64,000 nucleotides of DNA from Virgibacillus halotolerans (GTDB taxonomy: Bacteria > Bacillota > Bacilli > Bacillales > Amphibacillaceae): NCBI RefSeq assembly GCF_016908515.1, contig NZ_JAFBEA010000001.1:620001-684000 (forward strand), read 5' to 3'. The position numbers were made by a program, and so were the translations under genes. The notes under the pieces are model-generated. The model was not told where the DNA came from and ran no database searches. It worked only from the letters and a program-made list of their open reading frames with translations. Position 1 is the first letter of the stretch; every line of letters starts with the position of its first letter. Below, piece by piece: positions 47,325 through 57,248 of the stretch.

Positions 47325-48848
47325 TTATCTTTCCAATAATCCTTTTTCAATTAGAAATGATTTTGCAACATCGTGTGGCGATTTGTCTTCATAATCTACT
47401 TTATAATTCATCTGCCGCATTTCTTCATCCGTTATTTGACCACCTAGTTGATTTAATACGTCTTCTATCTCCGGATACTTTTCCAATGTTTCCGCTTTTA
47501 ATAATGGTGCTCCCTGGTAAGGCGGAAATAAATTCTCTGGATCATCCAAGGTTACTAAGTCTAATTCTACCATATAACTATCAGTTGCGTAGGCATCAAT
47601 GATATCTACCTCACCTTTTGTTAAAGCTTTCTCCCGAATACCAGGCTCCATTGTTTTTACATCTAGATCAAGATTATACACGTCCTGCATGCCTACATAG
47701 CCATCATATCTGTCATTGAATTCTAGGGTGAACCCTGCTGTTATATCATCCTCTATTTCTTTTAAATCACCGATTTCCTTTAAATCATATTGCTCTGCCA
47801 GTTTTTTTGTAGTGGAAACGGTGTAGGTGTTGTTGAATTCCATTGGTTCTAAGAATGTCATATCATATTCTTCCATCATACCATCTCTTGCTTGCTCATA
47901 TACTTCGTTTGCTTGGTTACTCTTAGCATCCTCATCTAGATAGGTGACGAGTGCTGTTCCAGTAAATTCTAAAAACATGTCAATACTATCCTGCTCCAGT
48001 GCGTTAAATAAAAAGGAAGTTTTACCAAGTCCCTCCTCTAATTCCACGTTTAAATCAGTTTGATCCTCGATCAATTGCTCATACATGTTAATAATAATTG
48101 CTGGCTCTGCGCCAAGCTTACCCCCGATAATAATATCTGCTTTTTGGGAAGTATTTATGAGTAATGGTGTGGTAACAACGAGTATAGCAATTACAATCAT
48201 AGCAATAAATGACTTAAAACCTGCTTTTTTAGAAACACGTTCGAATCCCCGCAGAATAAAGTCTAGTAAAATCGCTAATAACGCTGCCGGTATAGCACCG
48301 AGCAGGATAAGATTTACATCGGCGCCCCGATCCAGTCCTAACAGGATAAGCTTTCCTAAACCACCTGCACCAATTAAAGCTGCAATGGTTGTCGTCCCTA
48401 CAATCAGAACCATGGAAGTCCGAATACCGGCCATAATAACAGGCATGGCAATTGGTAATTCCACTTTTGTTAAACGCTTCATCGAATTCATCCCCATACC
48501 AACTGCAGCTTCTTTTAATGCTGGGTTTACTTCTTTAATACCAGTATAAGCATTTCTGAGTATTGGTAATAGACCATAAGCAGTAAGTGCAATAATGGCA
48601 GGGGTTGTACCAATGCCAAATATCGGAATTAAAAATGCAAGCACAGCTAAACTTGGGATTGTTTGCATGACAGCAGATATGCCAATAATCGGCTCCGCTA
48701 CCCGGGGATATCTCGTTAACACTAAACCTAAAGGGACTGCAATCAGGATGGCGATAATTAATGAAATAAGGGATATTTGCAAATGCTCCCAAATCGTTTC
48801 CAGTAACATATCCTGTCTGTTTTGAAAAACGGAAATAAAATCGCTCAT
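47325..48848 (-). CDS. opuFB: Osmoprotectant importer, permease fused to substrate-binding domain
   Basis: 507 residues. Residues about 1-215 form an ABC permease with the EAA loop (KEAAVGMGMNSMKRLTKVELP); a seventh hydrophobic segment (about 215-235) leads to an extracellular OpuC/ProX-like ligand domain (KADIIIGGKLGAEPAIIINM to the end). This permease-ligand fusion matches the two-gene OpuF type for glycine betaine and related solutes described in Bacillus infantis. ATGA overlap with the ATPase gene. Imports compatible solutes under salt stress (family knowledge). Confidence 0.88.
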   Translation of the reverse strand: MSDFISVFQNRQDMLLETIWEHLQISLISLIIAILIAVPLGLVLTRYPRVAEPIIGISAVMQTIPSLAVLAFLIPIFGIGTTPAIIALTAYGLLPILRNAYTGIKEVNPALKEAAVGMGMNSMKRLTKVELPIAMPVIMAGIRTSMVLIVGTTTIAALIGAGGLGKLILLGLDRGADVNLILLGAIPAALLAILLDFILRGFERVSKKAGFKSFIAMIVIAILVVTTPLLINTSQKADIIIGGKLGAEPAIIINMYEQLIEDQTDLNVELEEGLGKTSFLFNALEQDSIDMFLEFTGTALVTYLDEDAKSNQANEVYEQARDGMMEEYDMTFLEPMEFNNTYTVSTTKKLAEQYDLKEIGDLKEIEDDITAGFTLEFNDRYDGYVGMQDVYNLDLDVKTMEPGIREKALTKGEVDIIDAYATDSYMVELDLVTLDDPENLFPPYQGAPLLKAETLEKYPEIEDVLNQLGGQITDEEMRQMNYKVDYEDKSPHDVAKSFLIEKGLLER

Positions 48849-49912
48849 GATTGAATCACCCCGTTTTCCAGTTTCGTCTTACTCTTCAAGTAATCAACAA
48901 TGACCTGATAGCTTAATACACCAACCAAACGATTATTTTTCACAACCGGAAATAAGGGGTGCTTACTAGTTTGAATAGCTTCTGTAGCCTTATATAACGG
49001 CATATCGTTTTGGAGCGGTGTGATTTCAATTGATTTCGTGTCCACTACCGCGCCCACATACTGGTTAGATTCATCTTTAATAATAAACATCCCTTCTCGT
49101 GGGTATGTGTCTTTCTCATAGTCTGATTTGGATATGACAAACTTTTCGGATTGATCCGCAATGACATCGACAGCTGTTTGCCATGGAGATTTTCTTTCTC
49201 CAATAAAATCCTTTACGAATTGTGTTTTGGGATTCAATATCAATTCCTGTGGCGTATCAACCTGAATCACTTCCCCAGCTTTCATCAAACAAACCCTGTC
49301 ACCTAATGCCATTGCTTCATCCATATCGTGTGTAACAAATACGATTGTTTTCTTGATTTCCTTTTGTATTTTACTAATATCCGTCTGTAGCTGCTCCCTG
49401 CTAATTGGGTCCAGTGCACTAAAGGGCTCGTCCATCAGAATAATATCCGGATCAGCAGCCAATGCCCGAATAACGCCTATTCGCTGTTGTTCTCCCCCAG
49501 ATAATTCCCGCGGCATTTTTTTTCGATATTTATTTGCATCAAGACCAACCATCTCCAATAACTCTTTACTACGGTCCCATATTTTCCTTCGTTTCCATTT
49601 TTTTAATTCGGGGACGATCGCGATATTCTCTTCGATGGTTAAGTGTGGAAATAACGCTATTTCTTGCAATACATAGCCAATATTCCATCTTAACTCGTGC
49701 ATGTTGTACGCTCTAATATCCTTATTATCTATGTATATATTTCCAGAAGTTGGTTCAATCAAACGGTTGATCATTTTCATTGTTGTTGTTTTTCCACAGC
49801 CACTCGGACCAATTAATGTAACAATTTCCCCTTCATTTACTTTTAAAGTGAAGTCTTTAATCGCTTTTGTTCCATCCGGATAAATCTTATTAATTTTATC
49901 AAACTCGATCAT
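48845..49912 (-). CDS. opuFA: Osmoprotectant ABC transporter ATPase
   Basis: 355 residues from ATG 49912 (AAGGAAG upstream). Walker A IGPSGCGKTTTMKMINR, signature LSGGEQQRIGVIRALAADP, Walker B IILMDEPFSALDP, H-loop FVTHDMDEAM. The C-terminal 110 residues are CBS-like (HPLFPVVKNNRLVGVLSYQV), a site of ionic-strength control in OpuA-type systems. First gene of the operon, divergent from plsY. The frame extends upstream with no ribosome site. Confidence 0.92.
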   Translation of the reverse strand: MIEFDKINKIYPDGTKAIKDFTLKVNEGEIVTLIGPSGCGKTTTMKMINRLIEPTSGNIYIDNKDIRAYNMHELRWNIGYVLQEIALFPHLTIEENIAIVPELKKWKRRKIWDRSKELLEMVGLDANKYRKKMPRELSGGEQQRIGVIRALAADPDIILMDEPFSALDPISREQLQTDISKIQKEIKKTIVFVTHDMDEAMALGDRVCLMKAGEVIQVDTPQELILNPKTQFVKDFIGERKSPWQTAVDVIADQSEKFVISKSDYEKDTYPREGMFIIKDESNQYVGAVVDTKSIEITPLQNDMPLYKATEAIQTSKHPLFPVVKNNRLVGVLSYQVIVDYLKSKTKLENGVIQS

Positions 49913-50131
49913 ATGTTTCTTCCTTTTCAACCCCATATGGATGAGGTTAGTTTATTTTAATACAAACAATGATTCATTACCCTTTTCTTTCCATATCAAA
50001 ACCTTTTGCACGCTTTCATTCATAAAAAAGTCCTATTCACAATATTAAAGGTTCTTTCCATCTATAGTTCGTGCTAAAATATATAGATACAATATATTTA
50101 TTTTATCATAACGTAGAAAGTAGGAACAATT

Positions 50132-50713
50132 ATGGAATATGTAATTTTTGCTATTAGCGCTTATCTTTTAGGATCTATACCTTCAGCACTCATTGTAGGG
50201 AAAGTGGGTTATAAGAAAGATATACGTCAGTATGGAAGTGGGAACCTTGGTGCAACGAATACATTTAGGGTATTAGGTATGAAAGCGGGTATTATTGTTA
50301 CCTTGACAGATATATTAAAAGGGACGGTTGCGACCATTTTACCTTTGCTTTTTGGTGTTGATTTGCTGCAATTAGTCATCGGCTTATTCGCCGTTATTGG
50401 TCATACTTATCCGTTATTCGCCGGATTTAGAGGCGGCAAAGCAGTTGCGACGTCCGGTGGGATTATTCTTGGATTAAATCCATTATTATTTCTTATTGCC
50501 ATACTAACTTTTATTGTGACATTATACTTATCTAAATATGTTTCGCTATCATCGATGATTACGGGGATTGTAACTGTAATGGTTTCCATTATTTTTAGCG
50601 ATGTGCCTTTGATTATTTTAACTTCCATATTAACTTTGTTTGTTTTTTATAGACACCGGGAAAACATTAAACGGATTAAAAACAAGACAGAACCAAAAAT
50701 AACCTGGATGTAA
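50132..50713 (+). CDS. plsY: Glycerol-3-phosphate acyltransferase PlsY
   Basis: 193-residue membrane enzyme that moves the acyl group from acyl-phosphate to glycerol-3-phosphate, the first step of phospholipid synthesis. The three conserved cytosolic motifs are present: [29 protein letters not shown] and [17 protein letters not shown]. Five membrane helices. Same place as yneS in B. subtilis. Confidence 0.96.
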   Translation: MEYVIFAISAYLLGSIPSALIVGKVGYKKDIRQYGSGNLGATNTFRVLGMKAGIIVTLTDILKGTVATILPLLFGVDLLQLVIGLFAVIGHTYPLFAGFRGGKAVATSGGIILGLNPLLFLIAILTFIVTLYLSKYVSLSSMITGIVTVMVSIIFSDVPLIILTSILTLFVFYRHRENIKRIKNKTEPKITWM

Positions 50714-50737
50714 GCTCCTTCCCTAAAAACCAATACA

Positions 50738-50766
50738 TTGAATAATACCATGGAATTCAGTATACT
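50738..50766 (+). promoter_or_regulatory. folE2 promoter
   Basis: TTGAAT (50738-50743), 17-nt spacer, TATACT (50761-50766), 35 nt before the ATG. No Zur-type operator is visible. Confidence 0.7.
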
Positions 50767-50801
50767 TTAACTATATACGCATGTAGAAAGGGGATATTGT
50801 T

Positions 50802-51737
50802 ATGGATAAAACCAATACATTCCCAATAAAAAAATTACCAACTAAAGCGCAGCGTCATCAACTATTTGGTTCTGTAAAACCAATTAAAAAAATAAAGCCT
50901 ATCGAAAAAGAAAAGATGGCTGATTTACAAAATGTAAAGAAAGATTTTTTATTTAATCTTGATGCCGTTGGGGTGTCTAACGTCAAGCATCCGGTTACCA
51001 TATATAGTCATATGCAGCCTTCAACACAGACAAGTATTGGAACTTTCGCATTCACGTCCAGTTTAAAACATACAAATAAAGGAACAAACATGAGCCGGTT
51101 TACGGAGCAATTAAATAAATATCATGAACAAGGCTTTATTGCCGACTTCATGACGTTAAAGTTATTTACAAAGGAACTAGCGGAAAGATTGGAACAAAAT
51201 GACGCGATGATCGAAGTAGCATTTCCTTGGTTCTTTGAAAGAAAAGGTCCGGAAACTGGTATGTCAGGTATGAACCATGCAGACGTTACGATTCGTGTTA
51301 CGTATGACCAAGAACTGGGACATACAATCGATACGTCACTATCGGCCTCCATCACTACTTTGTGTCCTTGTTCTAAAGAAATAAGCGAATATAGCGCACA
51401 TAATCAGCGTGGGGTCGTAACGATAGATGTGTCTTTACCACCTGATCTTAACGAAGCGGAAACAGATTGGAAAGCAGAACTGCTGGAAGCTGCCGAAAGT
51501 AATGCAAGTGCCCGTTTGCATCCGGTTCTAAAACGACCTGACGAGAAGGCAGTTACTGAACAAGCTTATGAGAATCCGCGCTTCGTAGAGGATATGGTTC
51601 GGCTTGTCGCAGCAGACCTTTATGAAATGCCTTTTGTATCGAAATTCAAGGTCATGTGTCGTAATGAAGAGTCCATCCATATGCATGACGCGGTTGCAGA
51701 AGTTAGCTATGATAAACAGCAACCGGAAAAAGAGTAA
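50802..51737 (+). CDS. folE2: GTP cyclohydrolase IB
   Basis: First step of folate (and queuosine) synthesis: GTP to dihydroneopterin triphosphate, with non-zinc metals. 311 residues. The COG1469 marks are [33 protein letters not shown] (metal Cys) and RVED-like [12 protein letters not shown]. In B. subtilis the equivalent is used under zinc starvation; here no Zur box is seen, so it may be the constitutive enzyme. AAAGGGGATATTGTT before the ATG; yidD follows after 11 nt. Confidence 0.94.
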   Translation: MDKTNTFPIKKLPTKAQRHQLFGSVKPIKKIKPIEKEKMADLQNVKKDFLFNLDAVGVSNVKHPVTIYSHMQPSTQTSIGTFAFTSSLKHTNKGTNMSRFTEQLNKYHEQGFIADFMTLKLFTKELAERLEQNDAMIEVAFPWFFERKGPETGMSGMNHADVTIRVTYDQELGHTIDTSLSASITTLCPCSKEISEYSAHNQRGVVTIDVSLPPDLNEAETDWKAELLEAAESNASARLHPVLKRPDEKAVTEQAYENPRFVEDMVRLVAADLYEMPFVSKFKVMCRNEESIHMHDAVAEVSYDKQQPEKE

Positions 51738-51748
51738 TAGGGTTCGCT

Positions 51749-51979
51749 ATGAAGTATTTATTTATCGGACTTATTAAATTTTATCGTAAAGCAATTAGTC
51801 CTTTTAAACCGCCTACCTGCCGATTTTATCCAACTTGTTCAGAATATGGATTAGAGGCTGTAAGACGTTTCGGCGCAATCAAAGGTGGCTACTTAGCAAT
51901 AAAAAGAATAAGCAAGTGTCACCCACTTCATAAAGGTGGAATTGATTTAGTACCGGAGAAAAAGGATAAAGAACTGTAA
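51749..51979 (+). CDS. yidD: Membrane protein insertion efficiency factor YidD
   Basis: 76 residues, DUF37 family. The core [27 protein letters not shown] with its cysteines, then [20 protein letters not shown], is diagnostic. An N-terminal amphipathic helix attaches it to the membrane. Close behind folE2 and ahead of yneR. Confidence 0.95.
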   Translation: MKYLFIGLIKFYRKAISPFKPPTCRFYPTCSEYGLEAVRRFGAIKGGYLAIKRISKCHPLHKGGIDLVPEKKDKEL

Positions 51980-52004
51980 ATTCATTTTCAGAGGGGGATT
52001 TTGG

Positions 52005-52292
52005 ATGAAGCTAGATATAAGTCAGGAAGCTGTGGATTGGTATAGAACGGAACTGGATATTGACGAATCGAAGACGTTACGTTTTTTTGTTCGTTATGGT
52101 GGTGTTGGTGGCAAAATTCCCGGGTTTTCATTAGGGATTACGTCTGAGCAACCAGAAGCTATACATGCTTCAGCAAAATCAGCAGGCATAACCTTTTACA
52201 TCGAGGAATCTGATGCATGGTATTTTGAGGATAGTGATTTAGAAATCAAACTCAACAAACAATTAGATGAACCAGAATTTAATTATATATAA
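52005..52292 (+). CDS. yneR: HesB-like protein YneR
   Basis: 95 residues of the IscA/HesB fold (TLRFFVRYGGVGGKIPGFSL) but without the three cysteines that bind Fe-S clusters, as in B. subtilis YneR. Role unknown, probably not an Fe-S carrier. GAGGGGGATTTTGG before the ATG. Confidence 0.9.
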   Translation: MKLDISQEAVDWYRTELDIDESKTLRFFVRYGGVGGKIPGFSLGITSEQPEAIHASAKSAGITFYIEESDAWYFEDSDLEIKLNKQLDEPEFNYI

Positions 52293-52296
52293 AGTG

Positions 52297-52336
52297 AAAC
52301 TATAAAAGGCGCTGATTTCAGCGCCTTTTATAGTTT
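52297..52336. terminator. Bidirectional terminator between yneR and yneQ
   Basis: Near-perfect arms of about 19 bp (AAACTATAAAAGGCGCTGA and its complement) around TT; it overlaps the last codons of yneQ on the minus strand. Confidence 0.88.
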
Positions 52337-52627
52337 GAAATGATTGATTTGTTCCCATTGGTTTTCGTGCATTAAAATTTTCTTTTGTCGATCGCCGAAC
52401 AAATCAAAATGCGGATATTTTTTATCATAATGAATCCAATTTTCTTCCAGTCCATAGGTCTTGCCCCAGGCAATTAGCCTATCTAAATTATTGCAACCAA
52501 CCTTTGTAACGGTATTACAACCCGGAAAACGATCGTCAAGCCAGTAATGTGTTAAGAAGGAAATTTCACCGTTCTCAACACCTTTCTTCCATGTCTGTAA
52601 TTCATCTCTTTTGATTCCGAAGGCCAT
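52328..52627 (-). CDS. yneQ: YneQ family protein
   Basis: 99 residues: MAFGIKRDELQTWKKGVENG at the start, FLTHYWLDDRFPGCNTVTK and the His-rich YDKKYPHFDLFGDRQKKIL. Closely follows B. subtilis YneQ. Function unknown; likely cytosolic. It follows yneP by three bases. Confidence 0.9.
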   Translation of the reverse strand: MAFGIKRDELQTWKKGVENGEISFLTHYWLDDRFPGCNTVTKVGCNNLDRLIAWGKTYGLEENWIHYDKKYPHFDLFGDRQKKILMHENQWEQINHFKL

Positions 52628-52630
52628 ACC

Positions 52631-53053
52631 TTATTCCCCTTTAACTTGTCTGGCGTATGCTTCATGCCAGTCAGGGTATGCTTTTCTTAATGATAACGGA
52701 CGAAACGTATCTTTGTTAACGATCACATGCTCAGTTGTTCCGCTAACCGCAACATCACCAGCTTCATTCAAAACATCATATGCGTATACGGTACGAATAC
52801 CATTATATTGTTCTATCCATGTTTCCACGTAAGCTGGTTCACCATATCTTATGGGTTTTTTAAATGACATGGTTGCATCAATTACGGGTGCAACAACATT
52901 GTCACTTTCCATATCGGCATATTTAAACCCTAAATGTTCGATTAACTTGGTTCGGCCAATTTCAAACCATATTAGATAATTTGCATGGTAAACAACGCCC
53001 ATCTGATCTGTTTCCTGATATCTTACTTCGATTGGTGTACGTACTTTTTCCAA
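52631..53053 (-). CDS. yneP: Acyl-CoA thioesterase YneP (hot-dog fold)
   Basis: 4HBT-family thioesterase: EVRYQETDQMGVVYHANYLIWFEIGRTKL contains the catalytic Asp and the His-Ala-Asn-Tyr motif. 140 residues from TTG 53053, which has GAGGGGG 8 nt upstream; an ATG at 53074 with AAAGG is the alternative. A longer frame upstream runs into the repeat at 53134 and is not translated. Pairs with yneQ. Confidence 0.9.
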   Translation of the reverse strand: MEKVRTPIEVRYQETDQMGVVYHANYLIWFEIGRTKLIEHLGFKYADMESDNVVAPVIDATMSFKKPIRYGEPAYVETWIEQYNGIRTVYAYDVLNEAGDVAVSGTTEHVIVNKDTFRPLSLRKAYPDWHEAYARQVKGE

Positions 53054-53133
53054 ATCGTTTTCCCCCTCGTCCATTTTGTTTACCTTTATAATGGTATCAC
53101 AAATAAAGGAAAAATTAATGATTGATGCTTTAA

Positions 53134-53189
53134 GAAAACTTGGCATTCGGCAAGCCTTAAGGTGAATACCTTAGTTGCACTTATGTAGC
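53134..53189 (+). repeat. Intergenic repeat, copy A
   Basis: About three quarters identical by eye to 60515-60569. Shared blocks: GCATTCGGCAAG, TTA-(G/A)-T-(T/C)-GCAC and TATGTAG. Lies between yneP and the FbpB-like gene. Confidence 0.6.
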
Positions 53190-53218
53190 AAAAAATAATT
53201 ATACGATTTCATTTACGA

Positions 53219-53252
53219 AAAAAGCCTTAAATCACAGATGCGATTTAAGGCT
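53219..53252 (-). terminator. Terminator of the FbpB-like gene
   Basis: Stem AGCCTTAAATC / GATTTAAGGCT, 8-nt loop, six Ts on the minus strand. Confidence 0.88.
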
Positions 53253-53267
53253 AAGACTAAGCTGCAT

Positions 53268-53414
53268 TCAAGCTTTATTGACGCTTTTAACCGATTGATG
53301 CATTCTCATTTCTAAACTTTGTTCTATTTTCTCTAGAAGCAGCTGGTCTTTTAAAATTTGCTGACGATTTTCACTGACAAGTTCATCGAATGTGAGTCTC
53401 TTTTTTAAAGAAAT
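53268..53414 (-). CDS. FbpB-like small basic protein with ATT start
   Basis: 48 residues: KKRLTFDELVSENRQQILKD followed by a helical charged end, the wording of FbpB small basic proteins, which in B. subtilis assist the sRNA FsrA in sparing iron. The only start with correct spacing (GGAG, 9 nt) is ATT 53414; ATA two codons upstream is too close. It has its own terminator. It stands where tlp lies in B. subtilis. No clear Fur box seen upstream. Confidence 0.7.
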   Translation of the reverse strand: MSLKKRLTFDELVSENRQQILKDQLLLEKIEQSLEMRMHQSVKSVNKA

Positions 53415-53505
53415 GGCTATTCACTCCTTTTATTAAGAAGTATTGCCAATTCTGTTATTTTTTACACAGATCGATAGGAATGATCTAAAACAGTTACCCA
53501 ATTAC

Positions 53506-54108
53506 TCATTCCAATTCATCCAACATTTCTTCCATAAATTCATAGGTCATCGGTCCAACTTTCTTTGGTTGCTGGACCTTTCCATCTGTGCCAATAAAAT
53601 AAGTGGTTGGTACCGTTATTGCCATATACGTATCGCCAACCTCTGAATCTTTATCTAATGGTACCGGATAAGTATATTTATGTTCATCAATATAATCGTG
53701 TACTTTCTTTTCATTGGTTTCTGAGGAAGTTAAATTTACGGCGACGATCTCGACATCATCACCATGTTCATCATAAAACTCCTGCATCTCAGGCATTTCA
53801 ACCTTGCAAGGAGGACACCACGTCGCCCAGAAATTTAAGATAACCTTTTTACCTTGTAAGTCAGATAGTTTAAGCGTTTCTCCGGAAAGAGTTTCCAGTT
53901 CAAAGTCAGGCGCCATATTTCCTAGCTCGATACCATCATCAGCCCCTGGAGAGGTGATCATAGCACCTTCCACATCCGGATCTCCACTAACATCATATTC
54001 ATCGGGGCCACGATCTGTTTGTTTATCCTCGTTTTTCTGTACGATATTAAAGGTTACGATTCCAACTAACACGACCAATACAACAATCCCAATTATTCGT
54101 TTAGACAT
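53506..54108 (-). CDS. yneN: Thiol-disulfide oxidoreductase (YneN/ResA-like)
   Basis: 200 residues: an N-terminal membrane anchor (about 4-24), an acidic linker, then a thioredoxin domain with the active site WATWCPPCKVEMPEM and cis-Pro in ITVPTTYFI. Works outside the membrane, probably reducing apocytochrome or other thiols with electrons from CcdA, encoded 6 kb away. Follows citB as in B. subtilis. Confidence 0.93.
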   Translation of the reverse strand: MSKRIIGIVVLVVLVGIVTFNIVQKNEDKQTDRGPDEYDVSGDPDVEGAMITSPGADDGIELGNMAPDFELETLSGETLKLSDLQGKKVILNFWATWCPPCKVEMPEMQEFYDEHGDDVEIVAVNLTSSETNEKKVHDYIDEHKYTYPVPLDKDSEVGDTYMAITVPTTYFIGTDGKVQQPKKVGPMTYEFMEEMLDELE

Positions 54109-54233
54109 GAAATATTCTCCTTAAGATATACTAAAGTCATTTTTTATGTTTCATCATAAATGGTATGTGTATTTACTTCATTTGTAAAGATAATTACATC
54201 ATTGTTCGTAAAGAATTCATTTACAGACAAAAC

Positions 54234-54273
54234 AATAGACCCTTCCATCATCAATCATGGAAGAGTCTATTAC
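54234..54273. terminator. citB terminator
   Basis: Stem AATAGACCCTTCCAT / ATGGAAGAGTCTATT with a mismatch; palindromic, between citB and yneN. Confidence 0.8.
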
Positions 54274-54290
54274 TCTAATACTAACAACTA

Positions 54291-57002
54291 TTATGCTTCT
54301 AATTTTTCACGTAACACCATTTGCAGGATGCCACCGTGACGATAATAATCAATTTCGACATCACTATCAAAGCGCGCAACTACTTTAAATGCAGTCGTTT
54401 TCCCATCCTCATCCACTGCAGTAACATTAACGAGATCATGTGGACGAACGTTTTCATCGATTTCAATGTTAAATGTTTCTTTACCAGTTAATCCTAGCTT
54501 GTCAGCACTTTCCCCTTTTTCAAACTGTAATGGCAGTACACCCATCATTACCAGGTTTGAACGGTGGATACGCTCGAAGCTTTCAGCAATAACTGTTTTA
54601 ATTCCTAATAGGTTTGTTCCTTTTGCTGCCCAGTCACGCGAAGATCCCATACCGTAATCTTTTCCACCCATTACGATTAAACCAGTATCGTCTTCCTGAT
54701 ATTTCATGGCAGCATCATAAATAGCCATAACTTCTCCTGTCGGCCAGTAAGTTGTATATCCACCTTCAGTCCCAGGAGCCAGTAGGTTACGGATACGGAT
54801 GTTTGCAAATGTACCACGCATCATAATTTCGTGGTTACCACGACGTGAACCATACGAGTTAAAGTTTCTCGGTGAAACACCTTTTTCCTGTAAATGTAGA
54901 CCAGCAGGCATATCCTTAGCAATGGCTCCAGCAGGTGAAATGTGGTCGGTTGTAACCGAATCACCGAACAGTCCAATTGCCCGTAAATTGTTTAACGGGT
55001 TAACCGTTCCTGCTTCTTTTGACAACCCTTCAAAGAATGGTGGATTTTGAATATAGGTTGATTCAGTATCCCATTCAAATAAAGGTTCATCTGTTGTATC
55101 AATTTCATTCCATCTTTCGTTTGAATTAAATACATTTTCATACTCTTTACGGAATATTTCAGGTGTTACAACGGTTTCTACTTGTTCTTTAATTTCTTGA
55201 AGTGATGGCCAAATGTCTTTCATATACACATCATTTCCATCTTTATCCTTACCGAGTGCATCTTTTGTCAGGTCAATATCTACTGTTCCAGCTAATGCGT
55301 AAGCAACAACCAATGGTGGAGATGCCAAATAATTCGCTTTAACTAATGGATGGATACGTCCTTCAAAGTTACGGTTTCCGGATAGAACAGAAGAAACAGT
55401 TAAATCATTTTTAACTATGGCTTCTTCAATTTCCGGTAGTAAAGGACCAGAGTTACCAATACATGTTGTACAACCATATCCAACAAGATTAAATCCTAAT
55501 TTATCCAGGTAAGTGTTTAATCCGGAATCTTCCAGGTAACGTGTAACAACCTTAGAACCTGGTGCTAGTGATGTTTTTACATAATCAGGAACGTCTAATC
55601 CTTTTTCCACTGCTTTCTTCGCAACCAGACCTGCACCAAGCATGACGTACGGATTAGATGTATTGGTGCATGACGTAATCGCAGCAATCGCTAATGAACC
55701 TGTGTTCATCACAGACGAGTTACCATTTGGATGTTCAATGGTAACTTCTTTATCAAATTCAGATTTTTTCAATCCGAATCCTTGGTTACCTTCAGGAGCT
55801 GTAATAGCTTTATTGAATTCTTTTTTCATGTTTGAAAGTGAAATTAAATCCTGTGGACGTTTAGGACCAGATAAGTTTGGCTCTAGGTCGGAAAGATTAA
55901 TTTCGACAACCTGGGTATATTCAGGGTCTTCTTGATCAGGAGAATACCATAAATCATTTTCCTTACAGTATTTTTCTACTAAATCAATTTGGTCTTCATT
56001 ACGACCAGTTAGACGTAGATAACTCAGTGATTCTTTATCCACAGGGAAGAAACCACAAGTTGCACCATATTCCGGTGCCATATTTGAAATCGTAGCACGA
56101 TCTGCAAGTGGCATATCTTTTAGTCCTGGACCGAAATACTCCACAAATTTACCAACAACCTGCTTTTCACGTAAAACCTGTGTAACTTTTAAAGCCAAGT
56201 CTGTTGCTGTTGTTCCGTTTGGAAAGCTTCCAGTAAATTTAACACCAATGACATCTGGTGCAGGGAAATAAGATGGTTGACCAAGCATTCCAGCTTCTGC
56301 CTCAATACCACCAACACCCCAACCGAGTACACCTAGTCCATTAATCATTGTTGTATGTGAGTCTGTTCCTACTAACGTATCCGGGAATGCATCATATTCT
56401 CCGTTTGCATTCTCTTTCCCATGAACAACATTTGCGATATATTCCAGGTTTACCTGATGTACAATACCTGTTGCTGGTGGAACTGCACGATAGTTATCAA
56501 AAGCTTTCTGTGCCCAGTTTAGAAATTCATAGCGTTCACCATTACGTTCAAATTCAAGATCCATATTTGCTTTCAGCGCATTCGCCGTTCCGTATTGGTC
56601 AACCTGTACAGAGTGGTCAATAACCAAATCTACTGGAACTTCCGGATTGATTTTATTAGGTTCACCACCAACGTCAACCATGGCTTTACGTAAAGAGGCC
56701 AGGTCAACGACTGCAGGTACTCCAGTAAAGTCCTGTAAAATAACACGAGAAGGTTTAAATGGAACGTCTCCTCCCCCACTAGCTTTGGTTCCCCATTTTG
56801 CTAATTCTTCGACATGGCTATCTTTAATTTGATGACCGTCATGCTGTCTTAAAACTGATTCTAAAAGTACACGAATGGAAAATGGCAAACGTGATACTTT
56901 CCCTAGGCCGGCTTCTTCTAAAGCCTTTAATTGATAATAGTTATACGTTTTTCCGTTTAGTTCAAACTGTTTTTTTGCATTATATGCATTTGTTTTCCCC
57001 AT
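54291..57002 (-). CDS. citB: Aconitate hydratase
   Basis: TCA-cycle enzyme (citrate to isocitrate) and, in Bacillus, an iron-sensing RNA-binding regulator. 903 residues, IRP1/AcnA class. Fe-S cysteines: [17 protein letters not shown] and [15 protein letters not shown]. Active-site wording [23 protein letters not shown] and [25 protein letters not shown] before the ATG. Monocistronic. A CcpC or CodY box cannot be confirmed by eye. Confidence 0.98.
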   Translation of the reverse strand: MGKTNAYNAKKQFELNGKTYNYYQLKALEEAGLGKVSRLPFSIRVLLESVLRQHDGHQIKDSHVEELAKWGTKASGGGDVPFKPSRVILQDFTGVPAVVDLASLRKAMVDVGGEPNKINPEVPVDLVIDHSVQVDQYGTANALKANMDLEFERNGERYEFLNWAQKAFDNYRAVPPATGIVHQVNLEYIANVVHGKENANGEYDAFPDTLVGTDSHTTMINGLGVLGWGVGGIEAEAGMLGQPSYFPAPDVIGVKFTGSFPNGTTATDLALKVTQVLREKQVVGKFVEYFGPGLKDMPLADRATISNMAPEYGATCGFFPVDKESLSYLRLTGRNEDQIDLVEKYCKENDLWYSPDQEDPEYTQVVEINLSDLEPNLSGPKRPQDLISLSNMKKEFNKAITAPEGNQGFGLKKSEFDKEVTIEHPNGNSSVMNTGSLAIAAITSCTNTSNPYVMLGAGLVAKKAVEKGLDVPDYVKTSLAPGSKVVTRYLEDSGLNTYLDKLGFNLVGYGCTTCIGNSGPLLPEIEEAIVKNDLTVSSVLSGNRNFEGRIHPLVKANYLASPPLVVAYALAGTVDIDLTKDALGKDKDGNDVYMKDIWPSLQEIKEQVETVVTPEIFRKEYENVFNSNERWNEIDTTDEPLFEWDTESTYIQNPPFFEGLSKEAGTVNPLNNLRAIGLFGDSVTTDHISPAGAIAKDMPAGLHLQEKGVSPRNFNSYGSRRGNHEIMMRGTFANIRIRNLLAPGTEGGYTTYWPTGEVMAIYDAAMKYQEDDTGLIVMGGKDYGMGSSRDWAAKGTNLLGIKTVIAESFERIHRSNLVMMGVLPLQFEKGESADKLGLTGKETFNIEIDENVRPHDLVNVTAVDEDGKTTAFKVVARFDSDVEIDYYRHGGILQMVLREKLEA

Positions 57003-57248
57003 CTTGTTAAACCCCTTTCATCATACTCTTATCCTAATAACAGGACATAGATAACCCTTCATTAAATCATTGCATAGTTAATCGAGCGTATAAAACAACT
57101 CTATAATATATCTTATATGAAATGATAGGATAAGACAAATGATTCATAGGCTTCACCGTATACGAATTTGTTATTCAACCTGATAATAAAAACTTATACC
57201 AAAACTCCAGTGAATATTTAATTAGTTATAAGAAGGGGTTTTTAATAA

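Noticed and set aside
48085-48549. 154-codon ORF opposite opuFB
   Set aside because: Antisense shadow of the permease; no start signal.
50714-50801. Zur box before folE2
   Set aside because: Looked for the palindrome known upstream of the B. subtilis equivalent; only a plain promoter is visible.
53054-53146. N-terminal extension of yneP
   Set aside because: Runs into an intergenic repeat and lacks a ribosome site; TTG 53053 or ATG 53074 have good ones.
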